DNA of 64,000 nt from Schistocephalus solidus (Eukaryota > Platyhelminthes > Cestoda > Diphyllobothriidea > Diphyllobothriidae): assembly GCA_017591395.1 (NCBI GenBank), contig WEDG01004009.1, forward strand, positions 1-64,000. Reading direction: 5' to 3'. The notes below the pieces were generated by a model. That model searched no databases, was not told the origin of the DNA, and saw only the letters and a list, made by a program, of their open reading frames with translations. Of this stretch, positions 12,601 through 24,063 are shown piece after piece (position 1 is the stretch's first letter; each line of letters begins with the position of its first letter). The translations under genes were made by a program, and so were the position numbers.

Positions 12601-13768
12601 CTTTTTTGTTTTTCTTCATCTGGCACGTCATTTTCTAGTTGCCCTCCTCCAACTTCTCCTTTTTCGTCTTTATCTTCTTCTTTCGCTTCCTCCTATTATT
12701 CTTCTTTTCTCTTTCTGTTTGTTTTTTTCGTCGTCGTAGTCTTCTTTTTCTTCTTTTCCCTTTTCTTCATTATAATTATCTTCTTTGTCTTCTTTTACTT
12801 TCCTCCTTGTCTTTATTCTTAGTCATTTTATTTTTCTCTTTCTTCTTCATCTTCCTCTTATTCTTCTTATTTTTCTCCTTCTTTTTCGCTTCTTTTTATA
12901 TTTTTTCGTGTATTTTGTTTCTTCTTCGTCTTATTTTATCTTCTTCTCCTCCTCCTTCTGTTTTTCTTCTTATCCTCCTTCTTCTTTCTCATCATCATAG
13001 GGATAATCATCTTCTTTTTCTTCTTCAGATTCTTCAGGTTCTTATTCTCCTCGTACTTATTATTCTTCTTTATCTTCTTCTTCCGCTCCTTCTTTTTCCT
13101 CTTTTTCTCTTTCTTTGCTTCTTCTTATTCTACTTCTTTTTCTCCTTCATTTCCCCTATTGCTTCTTCTTCTATTTATTTTTCTGTTTTTTCTTTTCTTC
13201 TTCTTTTTTCCCATTCATCTTCTTTATCTTCTTTTTTTTCACCCTCTTCATATTATTCATCTGATTCTCTTTTTTCTCTTTGATTCTCCCTCTTATGATT
13301 ATTTTTCTTCTTTTTATGCTTCTTCTTATTCATCTCATTCTTCTTCGTCTTCTTTTCCTCCTTACTCTTCTTTATCTTCTTCTTCCTCATCCTTTTTTTC
13401 TTCTTTTTCTCCTTTTTACTTTTCTTCTTCTTCTACTTCTTATTTTTTACTTCATTAGCATCATCTTCTTCTCCTCCTGCTTTCTCTTCTTTTTATTTTC
13501 TTGGTCTTCTTTCTTCTTCTTCTTCTTCTACGTCATCATCATATTCATTTGCTTCTCGTCCTCCTCCTCTTTGTACTTCTTTTTCTTCATCTTTATCCTC
13601 ATCTTCTTCATCTTCTTATTATTATCCTTCTCCTTTTCCTATTCGTCCTTCTTTTTCTTTTTCTTCTTATTCTTCTTATGCTTCATTCTATTCTTCTCCT
13701 CCTCATTTTCATTTTTATTTTTCTTATTCTCCTTCATCGTCGTCGTTTTTGTCATCTTCTTTATTTTA

Positions 13769-15139
13769 AATACTATCAAACGATGACTATGATATACCAC
13801 TGAAGGTGCGTTTACTGCTTTAAATCATTTATTACGCCATCCTTCTAAGCCTCGACCAATTCCACGATCCACGGATGGGCTGCAGTGCACACCACATCAC
13901 ATTTTTTCTATGAATTCACGTGCACCTGAGGATGCAAGTACATTGGACGAACAAAAGACCATTTACAGCCAGATCTATTGAGCACCTGCCCAGGTGGCTT
14001 CATAAAAGAAAAAAAACATCTCACGTTCTTCCACTACGAGCGATTTCTGATAGCGATCACTCATCTACTCTCAAAACATAATTCGGACTACTTGTTCGGG
14101 CATGAACAACTCGTTCATTAAGCTACTTGGAGGCGGCCTATATAAGGCGTGTGAAACCAAACGTTTGTTAACCGTTTGAGCACGTTGTCAACCTAAATTT
14201 GCCATGGTAACCTCTAGTTCTTGATTTTCACATTTTCCGCCTGCCTTTTTTGCTTATTAAAATGTTTCCTCCCGTCTTATCCTTCCAATATTATGTTTAA
14301 CGATACTTATTCTACTAATAAACCTGTACAGCACTATACCTTGACCTCGCTGTTTTGTATTGGTCCACTTCTATACGAATTCAAGTTTTTCCGTATTCTC
14401 TCATTCGTTTTTATGCTTTTCAGCGACAGAATGCAGCAGTGATCTGTGGATAAGCACAAAGCCACCTGCATTATGGGGCGCTCCTATTTTCTTGTCCTGC
14501 CTGGGTGTCAAACAAACTAGTCCTGTCGCCAATTTTCTCACAACAACTATATGAAGTCTTTTCACCAGGACAATTCTCATTATTAGCATTCCAAAGTTCT
14601 AATTTAAATTGGTTTTAAGTGCCCTGTTTTAGAAGAAACGCATATACACGTGCTTACTCTGGTAAGTTATCGCTGTTCTCAAGTTCGAGCTTTCCTTACC
14701 TAAGTTGTCCGGTTTGTATGTAGTGTTGTATCCCTCGTTCATCTGTCTACCAACCATTACCCACCCGCCTCCACATTAGCTGGTACCTTTACATAGTCAC
14801 ATGCTATTCCTCACAGAGATGCTCCTGTGAAAGAGCTTCGCACCTAAATCTTAAATAACACAATTTTTGTGCTTCTAGATACTTTATCAGAATCAGCATA
14901 TCAATGACAAAAATGAAAGATTAACAAATATGGCGGACAAAGTAGAAACGGTTCTTTTGAATATTTGTGGGCCCTATTGAAAACGATGAGCCGAAATTAT
15001 GTTAAATATGTTCTCCTGTTGAAGTTTATTTAAAATAAATGTGCTACCTTATAAACTTTTGATCGAATATCTGAAATGTATTTTTTATTTAAAAGGACTA
15101 ATTAAGGAGTGTTTTTGTACTAATTTTGCTGTGGCATAA
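13769..15139. other. no recognised gene
   Basis: Returns to mixed composition. Small open frames at 14221-14590 on both strands have no recognisable motif. Confidence 0.45.
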
Positions 15140-15960
15140 TCATAGGATATTTCAGTCACGTAAGGATGCTCTTTTTTCATGAGCTTTCTTCTTGCCACCT
15201 GCAAAACTGCACTCTATGAAAATTATTAAATAAGTAGCATGACATTTTAGCATTTACTTTTGATGCCCTTAGAAATTAAAATATACTTTTGACCTAACAC
15301 ACATTAAACTATTCTTTCTTGCCCTTATTTCGCAGAAAATTACGACTTCCTTAAATTTTATGCTGGAAGTGTGCATCATTCGGTTTTAAAAACCTTTTAA
15401 ATGGCTGAATAATTTTGAACAGGATCTGCGATTAAATTTTCACTCAGATTTTCTAAACTACATCGTGTATATATTCTGTCTATTGAAAATGTCACATTTA
15501 CCTATAATCGGACGAAAACGACACATACTGTTCCTACAATGTTTCAATGGACGTGAACCATGTTGTATCCTTTACACGCAGCATTTATACATGAACAAAT
15601 ACGATATTTTATGAAGTTCGATTTCTTAAAAAATCGCAAAGTAGAACATTTTTTAAAACAGAAATAACCTTCCTTTAAGTATTAAACATGGAGAATATTT
15701 AATGCTCTACGAAAATTGTACAATAAAGAATATTTTACGCATGTTTGCTGTTAACTATATTTAAATTCACGTAGACAGTGAAATTTGACGAAAATAATTC
15801 AGACAACTCGTATTCTCAGTTTTGCAGAGCGCAGTTGTTGCAGACAGCCGTAAAAAAACTCGGTATAAACCGGCCTTCTGACATGACTGAAAATTCTGGG
15901 GAGTTAAGTGCAGGATAAGTAATCTAAAAACCCAATTTAACTAATCTTTTTGAATTGAAA
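15140..15960 (+). repeat. AT-rich interspersed repeat, family A (copy 2)
   Basis: The opening block ATTTCAGTCACGTAAGGATGC, the GAGCTTTCTTCTTGCCACCTGCAAAACT region and AAGTAGCATGACATTTT match copy 1 at 9.13 kb closely. The distal part (AATATTTTACGCATGTTT, then TTCTGACATGACTGAAAATTCTGGGGA) matches the 3' half of the family. Same orientation as copy 1. It lies immediately beside the beta-mannosidase exon, as expected for an intronic repeat. Confidence 0.65.
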
Positions 15961-16211
15961 ACAAATACAGAATTTCAGTTGGTATTTAATGGAACAGCAA
16001 ATCAACATGAAAGCCGGATTTTCGTTTTACAAGTGAATGTTGGCATTTTGGCGTATTTTTACTGAACTTACCCCTGCATCTCCTGAGTTCGCTAAAGCAA
16101 TACACTGAGACTAGAAAAAAACAAAATGACTCTATGGCCCCTCCTACTCTGTCAAAAAATAATTTCTGTGGATGGGCCCAAAGATCCCCTTTTAACAACA
16201 ACAATCAGCAT

Positions 16212-16581
16212 ACCCTGTGCCTGTTTCTGGGGTGTAAGTTGCACAGGCAAACATCATGTCCTGCCAAATCATGATGCCCAGCCGGCTGGCGAGGTCATAG
16301 AAGTGGCGCGATTCATAACGGCCACCGCCCCAAACCCGCAGCATATTGGTACCAACCATGGCTGCGGAGCGGAGCACCTCTTCCATTGGCCCGGTCTCCA
16401 TGTCCTGTACTGGGCTGCTGCTATTCGGTCTGACTCGATATAAACCGGGATGTTTGCCGGGAAGCAGTCTCTGCGGGATCCAGTTGCTTCCCTTGGCGAA
16501 CACCGGGAGGCCATTCACTTTAAAAAAGAAGGTTGAACCAAAGTCCTGCAGACTGCCGTTTGAGGAAATTTGAATCGGTTG
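16212..16581 (-). CDS. beta-mannosidase (GH2) internal exon
   Basis: Beta-mannosidase is the lysosomal exo-hydrolase that removes terminal beta-mannose in N-glycan breakdown. The minus strand reads without stops through the characteristic stretch FFFKVNGLPVFAKGSNWIP, then NMLRVWGGGRYE, FYDLASRLGIMIWQDMMFAC, which is the GH2 TIM-barrel start. The acid/base Glu (NE motif) would fall in a later exon, not found here. A 3' splice site is likely at TTCCGACAG, putting the first exon base at 16581. A donor such as CAGG|GTATGC near 16212 is plausible, but the exact end is uncertain. An insertion of about 20 residues after GSNWIP, relative to vertebrate enzymes, is odd but in frame. The exon is GC-richer than its AT-rich flanks. 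It could be an isolated pseudo-exon, but the intact frame argues for a live gene with long repeat-filled introns. Confidence 0.85.
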
Positions 16582-16619
16582 CTGTCGGAACGGAAGTTGC
16601 AAATCAGTGGATTAGTAAT

Positions 16620-18245
16620 CTCAAATATTGTTGAATTACGACCTGCAAAAAGGAACCTTGATCCATTTTGTTCGAGTTTTCCTATATTTATGTCAATCGA
16701 TACAAAATTAGCAAGTAAGGAACTCTTCCCAGTCTTTTAAATGAAAGGCGGTCGTGGTTATTCAAACGAGCTACTAGTAATTTTTGCTTTTGGAGATATT
16801 GTTTCAGATTTGCGAAAATTTTTAACGCAAAAAATAAAAAATTGAGACAACCCTAGAGTTATAAAACTACTTTTCGACCACTTATTCCAAGACTAATTGC
16901 CAGTAATGGCAAGTCTAGCATTTCACATTAGAGGCAGAATACGTTATTCTCAACAAGAAAGCAATTAGATACAGAATAGAAGATTGCAGGAATTTTTTCC
17001 TTATTGCAACTTCTATGCCAGCACTTTACTGAAAACAATTAGTACCAAGGCAAACTAAAATGCAACCTAGCACCTCATTTTCAACATGCTCAATGATTAG
17101 GCCTCAAGATACAGTAAGTGTAACTGGGTATAAAACCAAATCAAGCATACTGTATAATAGAAATGTGCGAATCATTCATGCGTAAGTTTAATTTTTACGA
17201 AAGTACGCCATCTTCTGAACTTGGCATTGTATGAAAGGTCGAATTTTCTCGTGAAGATGTTTATTACTGTTTCCGTAGCTACATTTTCGCGTTCTAACCT
17301 GCACTTTGTGCATTTTCTCTGAAACAGAATGGGCATTACATACGCTGATGGATTAGTTCAATAGATAGTAGTAATATCTTATGATTTTTGAGCAACCTTA
17401 ATAAACGTGAAAACAAAAGACTACATCAACAGTCCTATGACTTACTCATCGATTCCCATAATTACAAGCTATATAAAAAATAAAATATGCACTTCCGTAA
17501 AGTGCCATATTCCAGGAAGACATACTTTGCTATCAGATGGGAATCTTTCTGTAAAACTGCCTATGTTCATCTGATATAAGTGAATACGCTCTACGCTATC
17601 CCGTTACTGATGTTATAGCGGGAAGCCAGTGGGTCATTGCTTTAAAACTGCTTTTGGTATACTTTGTTTGTCATGGGAGTTTTACACAACTTGCGTTAGT
17701 AAACTCTTATTTTGGAACATATATCAGGCGATCTGAACAACATTTTCAGGGGTTTTGGCGATTATCGCATTCCCCTCTGTGCAGCAGATTACTGCCTGCG
17801 CGTGTTGATCTGTCAGTTTCTGTTGCGTGACAAATCCTCCATTCAAATGGATCAGGTTTGCTAAGATTATGGAATGCAGCCAACTTGTGTGAGTGCGAGA
17901 GAGAGAGAGTTCGTTGATAGTGCTTAGGAGGTGAATCCGTGTCATGCAGTATACTAACCCTTAAATCCGTCATAACATTTGCGCAGACCTGGTACCCCCT
18001 CGTAAAAAATGGGGATATTTTTGCTGTAGATAAAAGAAGTGAGTAAATTTGCGGAGAAAATTCGACAAAGTGATAACTAGCAAGTATCCATTTCCTAGGC
18101 GGTCTTCTAAGGTGGATGTAGATTAAGGGACAACATCTGTCTGACACCTTTGGGGGACTTCCAACCTTTGTAGTGGAGTGCATCAAGTTGACCGCATAAG
18201 ATGATGAGGCTGGATACGGGAAAAGGAAGCCTCGTAATACAGGTG
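16620..18245. other. no recognised gene (probable intron or intergenic)
   Basis: Upstream of the beta-mannosidase exon in gene sense, so an upstream exon might be expected here, but none is recognisable. A 172-codon open frame on the minus strand (17746-18264) has no family motif. A short GA run sits at 17895-17910 and a short GT run at 18359-18373. Confidence 0.4.
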
Positions 18246-18261
18246 CCCTTGTCTTACATTC

Positions 18262-18290
18262 CACGGAGGTTAGGCTTAGGGTTAGAATAT
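18262..18290. repeat. short telomere-like patch
   Basis: GGTTAGGCTTAGGGTTAG: three TTAGGG-like units directly after a GGGAAAAGG block. A similar GGGAAAAGG block precedes the tract at 24.22 kb. Confidence 0.45.
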
Positions 18291-18639
18291 AAGTTTACTG
18301 GTTGTGTTATGAGACGGAAACAGGTAACTTTGCTGAAAGTTTGCTCATATTGACTTACGGTGTGTGTGTGTGTGACCTACCTCATGCAACGTGCCGAAAA
18401 TTTCAAATTATTGATGATTAGTAGCAACCCAGCACCCATACATGTAGAAAGGCCTTCAAATAATAATGAACGACCCCACACGAATTCAAAACTTAAAGGT
18501 AATAGAAAAGTAATTGTAATTCTTTTAAAAATACAAACTTTTTAAAAAGGTAGCATATTGTGAAAACGTGCTAAATCGGTGTTACTGTGACTACTAAACT
18601 TAAACAGAATTTTCCTTAAACTCGTTAATATACCATTTT

Positions 18640-18800
18640 GTGTTTATTAAGCGAACTTTCCTTTCACCAAATTTCGTTATTGATATTTCTGGTAATGTAT
18701 TACAATAAGTGTCAGATCGTCTTTGAAATATCGGGGAATATTTCGCGATTGTCAGGGTTTCCCGTGTTTGCCATAAATATAGATTCATTTCTATATGTTT
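18640..18800 (+). repeat. interspersed repeat, second copy of the 5.2-kb segment
   Basis: Resembles about 5160-5310 over roughly 150 bp in the same orientation (CTTTGAAAT..GGGAATATTT, GTTTCCCGTGTTTGCCATAAATATAGATTC). Not classifiable from two diverged copies. Confidence 0.5.
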
Positions 18801-21135
18801 ACCGAAGTAGTGCGATTTTGGATGTTCGCTCTAAAGCTGATTGCTGTTTACTTTATACTTGTTATTTCACCAAAAAATTAAACTTCGTTTCAGAGAAAAA
18901 TGAGTGTCCGTAACAAAATCGACAACCAATATGCCTAAGGTCAACCTAAAAACTTCCAATCATAGGATGCTTAATTAAAAATGGCTTTAATTAGATATTA
19001 AGCTGACGAATATATGCGGACTTCACCCTTTTTAATGGTTAATTCAAGAAGAAAATGTGGAAGTTTGACCATGTTTGACTATCCTGAAAAGTAGGGACAA
19101 AATGTTCACTGAAAACGAAGAACTCACCTTTTACTCTATATTGGAACGTTTTCACTATATCTGTTTACTTAAATGCCCAGTTCTAAGATTGAAAATGCAC
19201 AAAATGGTGCTCTGATATACGCTACGATTTCGGAAAAATGCCCTTCCCGTTCCGTAATTCCAGATTAGCGGAAATTATATAATACAAAAATGTGTGTTAT
19301 CACATGCTTCTATTTTCAAAAAGGTTGTTTTACGCGCAGTTTCCAGTTCGTATTTTGTTTACGGCCTTCCTTTTCTAGGTCCTAATGCCAAATACCAGTA
19401 AAGAGGTTTTTTACTGCGTTTTTTGGCAAAATCGTCAGAACTTTGCAAGAATTATTGTTTCTTGTTTCTGAGAAACAATGCTATTTCCTACAGTTGCCAC
19501 AATTTGATTTTCTTTGAATTAAACTCATATTTCTGGGTTACAGAAGAGATTTTTGTAACATTTCTTGCTTATATGAATGCTCTTTTATAGCACAATGCAT
19601 AAAAACAAAAAGGTTTTGCTCTGTGATATTAAATAGCATATAACATTTGTTTTATATCCAGAAACCTCGATTTCGCCAAAATCCTGCGGGTTTCCTTTTG
19701 TAAGAGCAGATTGAACATGCAGTGTTCTTTAGAAAAAAGGAGTTCCGAGCCTAAAATCCACTCAAAAATCCAAGATAACAAGACCAAATACATACTAAAC
19801 TACTCACGCAAATGCTGCCATACATTGCAGGAGTAAGGTCATCTATTGTGTATTATTGGGGTTGTTCCTCTTTCAGTCTTTTACTCCATTTTCGGTTTTT
19901 GCGTTCTAATCATTAAGTATGATAATTGGAATTGTTTGGAATTTTTTGCCTGGTAGTCAGCAGTCGTTATGTCCAAATTTGCGTTCAGCGCAGCAAGTGC
20001 GCAAAAAATGGAGCGATGTCACTGTGTGAGGAAAGGGGCTTGAACTAAGTACATGATCTAAGGGGATAGCACCTTTACTGAAGTTTACCCATGTCGAATG
20101 TAATAAGTCGTTTAAGCAGAGAGGTGCAGAAATCCTGGATTTGTCTGCAGGCGCGTGACTCTTAGGCAAATTCAGGGAAAATTTTCTTTTCATTATCCTG
20201 GTTTGAGTTTCAAGATGATCATGCTTATTGCGAAGCGGGTAGATGCGGTCAGTTCGGTTAGCTGACTTTGAGAAAGGTGAGTGATTCCGTGAACCATGTC
20301 TTTGTCTCTTAGGGAACATCGCTCTAATCGCTGAAGTTCAGGTAAAATGTAGACATATGAGTAAGGAAAACGACCATGGGATATCCACCTCAGAGTTAAG
20401 GTAGGTATTTACGACTCAAACCCATCGGAAACTTCGTCCCCCGCCCTTTTCGACGGAACTTCACAAGTAATTCAATTTGAGTAATTTAAGCTGTTTATTG
20501 ACTTTCAAACGCGTTCTGCTGAGCAGCTTAGAGTTCTCTGATTTTCATCTTGAAACTCTCACCTTTGCCAATCTGATTACTGCATTTATAAAGTGGAAGT
20601 TATGAGATTAGCAAGTATTTTTTGACATTATCTATGTGATAGTTACAGATTATGCAAACTGGAAAATAATAGTTGACAGAAGGAGAATTTTGTGGTGCAC
20701 GTTTCCTACGTAACGCTGGCAGGTGCCTGCCAAGTTACTGGCTAGAAAACTGGTTTGAACATATTTCTGACAGATGAAAACTATTGTAGAATACACCAAA
20801 CCACTCGCACAGTGTCAATGCTTACAGTCGATGTGCTATCTCATGAAATGTTGGCCAACATTCTAAATGATGATCAAGTTTCTAAAATATTACCTTAGTA
20901 AGTTTGTTATAATAATTATTTTACCTCATAAGCCAGGGATGTTTCATTCGTGTAGGATTTGGGCTTTTAATCGAGCATATTTTCCGTTGCCTGAAAAAAC
21001 TAAAATCTGTAAAGATAACTAGCTATGCAATATGCCTTTTCCTCATGGTTTTGAGTGCCTTGTAACTTCAAATATATTTTATTGTAAACATGCATCTAAA
21101 TATTCTGTATTGTAATTATTTAATAGCAATTTACG
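18801..21135. other. no recognised gene
   Basis: AT-rich. A 120-codon minus open frame (19957-20319) shows no domain I recognise and no clear splice context. Confidence 0.4.
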
Positions 21136-21139
21136 TATT

Positions 21140-21600
21140 CGTACAATTTTAGACCTCAGCAGGCTACATATTCATTTAACAAAACTTGTTGAATTGCGCA
21201 AACATTTTGTATCCGACCTACCGTTACACTTGAATTCAGGATTTACAAACTATATGCTGTATACATTCCTTCTAAAGAATATAACACCTTTCTCTACGCT
21301 GAATAAGGGGTCACAGGGAACTTATAATAGTTTGTAGTAGATGTGGATCACGTTTCATATTTTATCAGCATGATGAATAAATTTGTACATATGATGCTTT
21401 ACGAATGTTGATTTCACGGTCTTAAAAATTCCCATGATTAAAAACTCTGCTCAAAACTGATCAATACCCTTTCTTTAAATATAAATTTTGAAGAAGCCGT
21501 AATTTTCTAAGGAATGAGTACAAGAAGGAAAACTTAAGTGCCAGCTGTTAATTATTTTTAAATGTTCCTAATTTTTTGAATATAAAATTAAACACTCGTA
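21140..21600 (+). repeat. AT-rich interspersed repeat, family A (copy 3, partial)
   Basis: The distal part aligns by eye with other family A copies: CTTTCTTTAAATATAAATTTTGAAGAAG, then a GAATGAGTACAAGAAGGAA block (compare 33.88 kb). Same strand as the other copies. Boundaries are rough. Confidence 0.5.
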
Positions 21601-23675
21601 TACGTCAGACCAACAAGCAACGTAGTGAATAGTGGTCAGTTCTCAAAATGCACCTGGATGGAAAAATATTGCTGCAATGTTTGGAAAAGCGTTTACCAAT
21701 AAGGACTGATGGAAAATATCATTACAGCTATTGTATTAACAAGTAAATTTTGGCAATGAAATCTTAATTTTTTTACTGAGTAAACGAACGGCTTTGCAGA
21801 TGCCCACTGTGAACACAAGTAGCAAATGGAGAAAATCAAGGCTATGATGCGAATGCTACTAATTACACTACAGAATATTCATACTACAGCATAACAACTG
21901 CGATTCTTGCCTTTGGATTATCAGCGGCTATCGCCATACTGCTTTGCCTAGAAGCTTTAATCACGCTCCAAATAATCTCGATGATAGCATTCCTACGATC
22001 AATCAATGTCACCTTTAGGTTCTGTCCACTTTCTGCGGAATATATTATTCATAGGTTCACGAGCGATCAAGGAATAATGTGGCCTAACGCCTTGTTGCGA
22101 CATGTCTCAGTAGGTGTTGGAAATCACCTTTGATTCATTGAAGACAAGCGAAGCAAGCAAACGGGCTGCGTCCCATTATCTTCTAAACTATGTCCAATGT
22201 GATCTGCCACGCAATATGTATTTCCTTCGTCAAACTGTTCCCATTTTATCCCTGAAACCCTATTGAGGCAAGTAGGTTTGCTTTGTCAGAAAAAAATAAC
22301 CTCCATTGGAAAAGCCCACTCCTGTTCGATGCTGTCCTTTTCCATTGACTACGTATTCCGACGTAATCTCTCTTGCAAGAGTTTCAACTTTTTAAGGACG
22401 CAACTTCAATTACTTTCACAAGCCATACTCTGCTTTTGAATCGAGCAACTGTCGTTCACGTGATTCCGTTAATATGCAATTGCCCTCTGGATATGCCCAA
22501 AATACTCTACAGTGGTTTGATGCCGCCGCGTCTCTTTTTTGTGTGCTGCACATCCTTCTTCCATAAATGTTTCATGCAGAGCTAAGCTTAAAAAAGGCAA
22601 ATTGTCCCAACGAGTTATAAAACTCTTCAACCTGCATATCAGATTTTATTTGACCAACCCACGTAACACGCTGCGCTTTCTATTGTGGATTTAGTGTGAC
22701 CTATCAGACAAAGGTAAATTCAGGAAAAAATAAAAAATGTAAAAACGGTCAAATCGCTTTATCCAAAAACCTGATAAATCGCTTTTTTAAAGGAGACATC
22801 ATAGAAAGTAGAGCTAACGACTTGGAACACCCGTTATAGCTGTCTAGTTCGTCAGACTGTAAGTGTGTGAGTATTTTAGTTAATAGAAAGTATTGGTAAA
22901 AGCCAGGCTTCGGGCTAACGAACTACTCAAGTTAAACATAATCAAAGAAGATGACACTGCAACTGTAGGCTGACCAGATGTCAAAGCATTATGCCGGAGT
23001 TCGTAATCTAATTGATATTTTTCAGCACACTTTACCTTCGTACATCAACATCACCCCCAGAACTAAAGTGGACGAACCAAAGTGATGGTTTCTCTTGCTT
23101 AATCATATCATATCACACTAGTCATTTTTTTGTGTCCAACATAAGGGAACGCAAGTTACTAGCATAGCTGGTAGGCAGCTTCCGTGATCAATTCTGCAAA
23201 GGGCCTGATCAGTAATCGGTTCGATGTCGCCCAATCGCACAATATTTTTGAAGTTCATGTTCCAGGCCTGACATAGTTTATTAGAAAAATGCTCTTAGTT
23301 TTACGATAACAGAGTTCATCAAGTGGGTCTGCATAAATTAAAATTATGAGCAGGAAAACTTTTGAAATTGACTTTAAAGTTAGTCTGAGAGCTCTTCACT
23401 GCCCCCAACTAAAAGGGCTTGGCTCTGTGAACTTGAAGTAAAGATTGTACAGTCAAAAGTATTTAGTGCAAGTTGGCGGGAGGAGAAGTGCGGTCAACTG
23501 GAGGACAGTGGACAAGGTTGCACCACTTCCGCCTTAATCAAGCGAAGCATCCAAAAAATGCGAAACAGGTTCGTCAACCTGCTGCAAGCTTAACTTTTTT
23601 GTTTATTGAAACATTTTCGTTGCCACTGCATAGGCATTTGATACGGTATCCAGGGGGAAGTGACCTTGTTTTCAA
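21601..23675. other. no recognised gene
   Basis: AT-rich, with small unrelated open frames only. No repeats recognised inside this stretch. Confidence 0.4.
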
Positions 23676-23679
23676 GAAT

Positions 23680-23783
23680 GGATCTTTCGTTATATATATA
23701 TATATATGCAGAATAACTTGACCGACAAAGACAAGGGAGACTGGAATGGCCATTTCTGGCTTATTAGCCGTCATCAGCCAGCA
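23680..23783 (-). repeat. retrozyme-like repeat, partial copy forming an inverted arm
   Basis: This is the reverse complement of 23878-23966. It includes the whole hammerhead-like module and its 3' continuation (TTGACCGACAAAGACAAGG on the plus strand) and ends in a TA run at 23690-23707. It carries no tRNA head of its own and abuts the tRNA head of the plus-strand copy. The result is a hairpin-capable palindrome with about 90-bp arms and a tRNA-like loop. Confidence 0.85.
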
Positions 23784-23855
23784 ACGAGCTCGTATCACAG
23801 TGGGTAGAGCGTTGGACTTCTGCCCAACAAGGTCGCGAGTTCGAGGCTCGGGCGC
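23781..23855 (+). promoter_or_regulatory. tRNA-Arg-like head with Pol III A/B-box-like sequences
   Basis: A-box-like TATCACAGTGG at 23793-23803 (the 53.1-kb copy retains TGGCGCAGTGG, a near-ideal A box) and B-box-like GAGTTCGAGGCTC at 23837-23849. Between them GTTGG and CCAAC can pair around a loop containing CTTCTGC, which most resembles a tRNA-Arg(TCT) anticodon arm with one extra base. It cannot be a working tRNA: the acceptor stem is not closed and the loop is too long. Confidence 0.7.
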
Positions 23856-23877
23856 GGCAGCGCCTGAGTTTGGGTAT

Positions 23878-23922
23878 GGCTGGCTGATGACGGCTAATAA
23901 GCCAGAAATGGCCATTCCAGTC
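23878..23922 (+). ncRNA. hammerhead ribozyme-like core (type I)
   Basis: Read as RNA: stem I 3' side GGCTGG (23878-23883); conserved CTGATGA (23884-23890); stem II GGCT / AGCC with loop AATA (23892-23903), flanked by a C/A mismatch where G-C is usual; conserved GAAA (23905-23908); loop-less stem III ATGG/CCAT (23908-23915); the H17 position is T at 23916; stem I 5' side CCAGTC (23917-23922) pairs with GGCTGG over 6 bp with one G-U. Cleavage would fall between 23916 and 23917. The self-complementary stem III is the hallmark of schistosome-type hammerheads that work as dimers. Activity is inferred only; the mismatch at the base of stem II and an AUU rather than GUC site would weaken it. Confidence 0.65.
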
Positions 23923-24062
23923 TCCCTTGTCTTTGTCGGTCAAGTTATTCTGCCTATATACATAGCTGCCTTACGGCTGCTGGCGGGGCTTGAGAGTTAG
24001 CCCCAAGGCACAACGGGACGAGTGAGTCCTGTAACCGATCGGTGAGCGCCCCATTACCAATG

Positions 24063-24063
24063 T

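Larger units (their letters stand above)
10718..13768 (+). repeat. giant polypyrimidine tract (TTC/TCT-rich, about 3 kb)
   Basis: For about 3,050 bases the plus strand is almost entirely T and C, dominated by TTC, TCT, CTT and TTTTC words with scattered A and few G. The minus strand is correspondingly GAA/GAG-rich. Both edges are fairly sharp: normal mixed sequence returns by about 13,770. Long open frames such as 10709-11782 translate to runs of F, S and L only and are compositional artefacts. Mirror-symmetric homopurine/homopyrimidine DNA of this kind is known to form triplex (H-DNA); that it does so here is inference. Confidence 0.95.

Noticed and set aside
16126..16573. Plus-strand open frames over the beta-mannosidase exon
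   Set aside because: Antisense shadows of the minus-strand exon, which has the recognisable motifs.
17746..18264. 172-codon minus-strand open frame as an upstream beta-mannosidase exon
   Set aside because: None of the N-terminal beta-mannosidase motifs are present and the composition is not coding-like.
23781..23855. Functional tRNA gene
   Set aside because: Boxes are tRNA-like, but the acceptor stem does not close, the anticodon loop has an extra base, and the segment recurs as part of a repeat.
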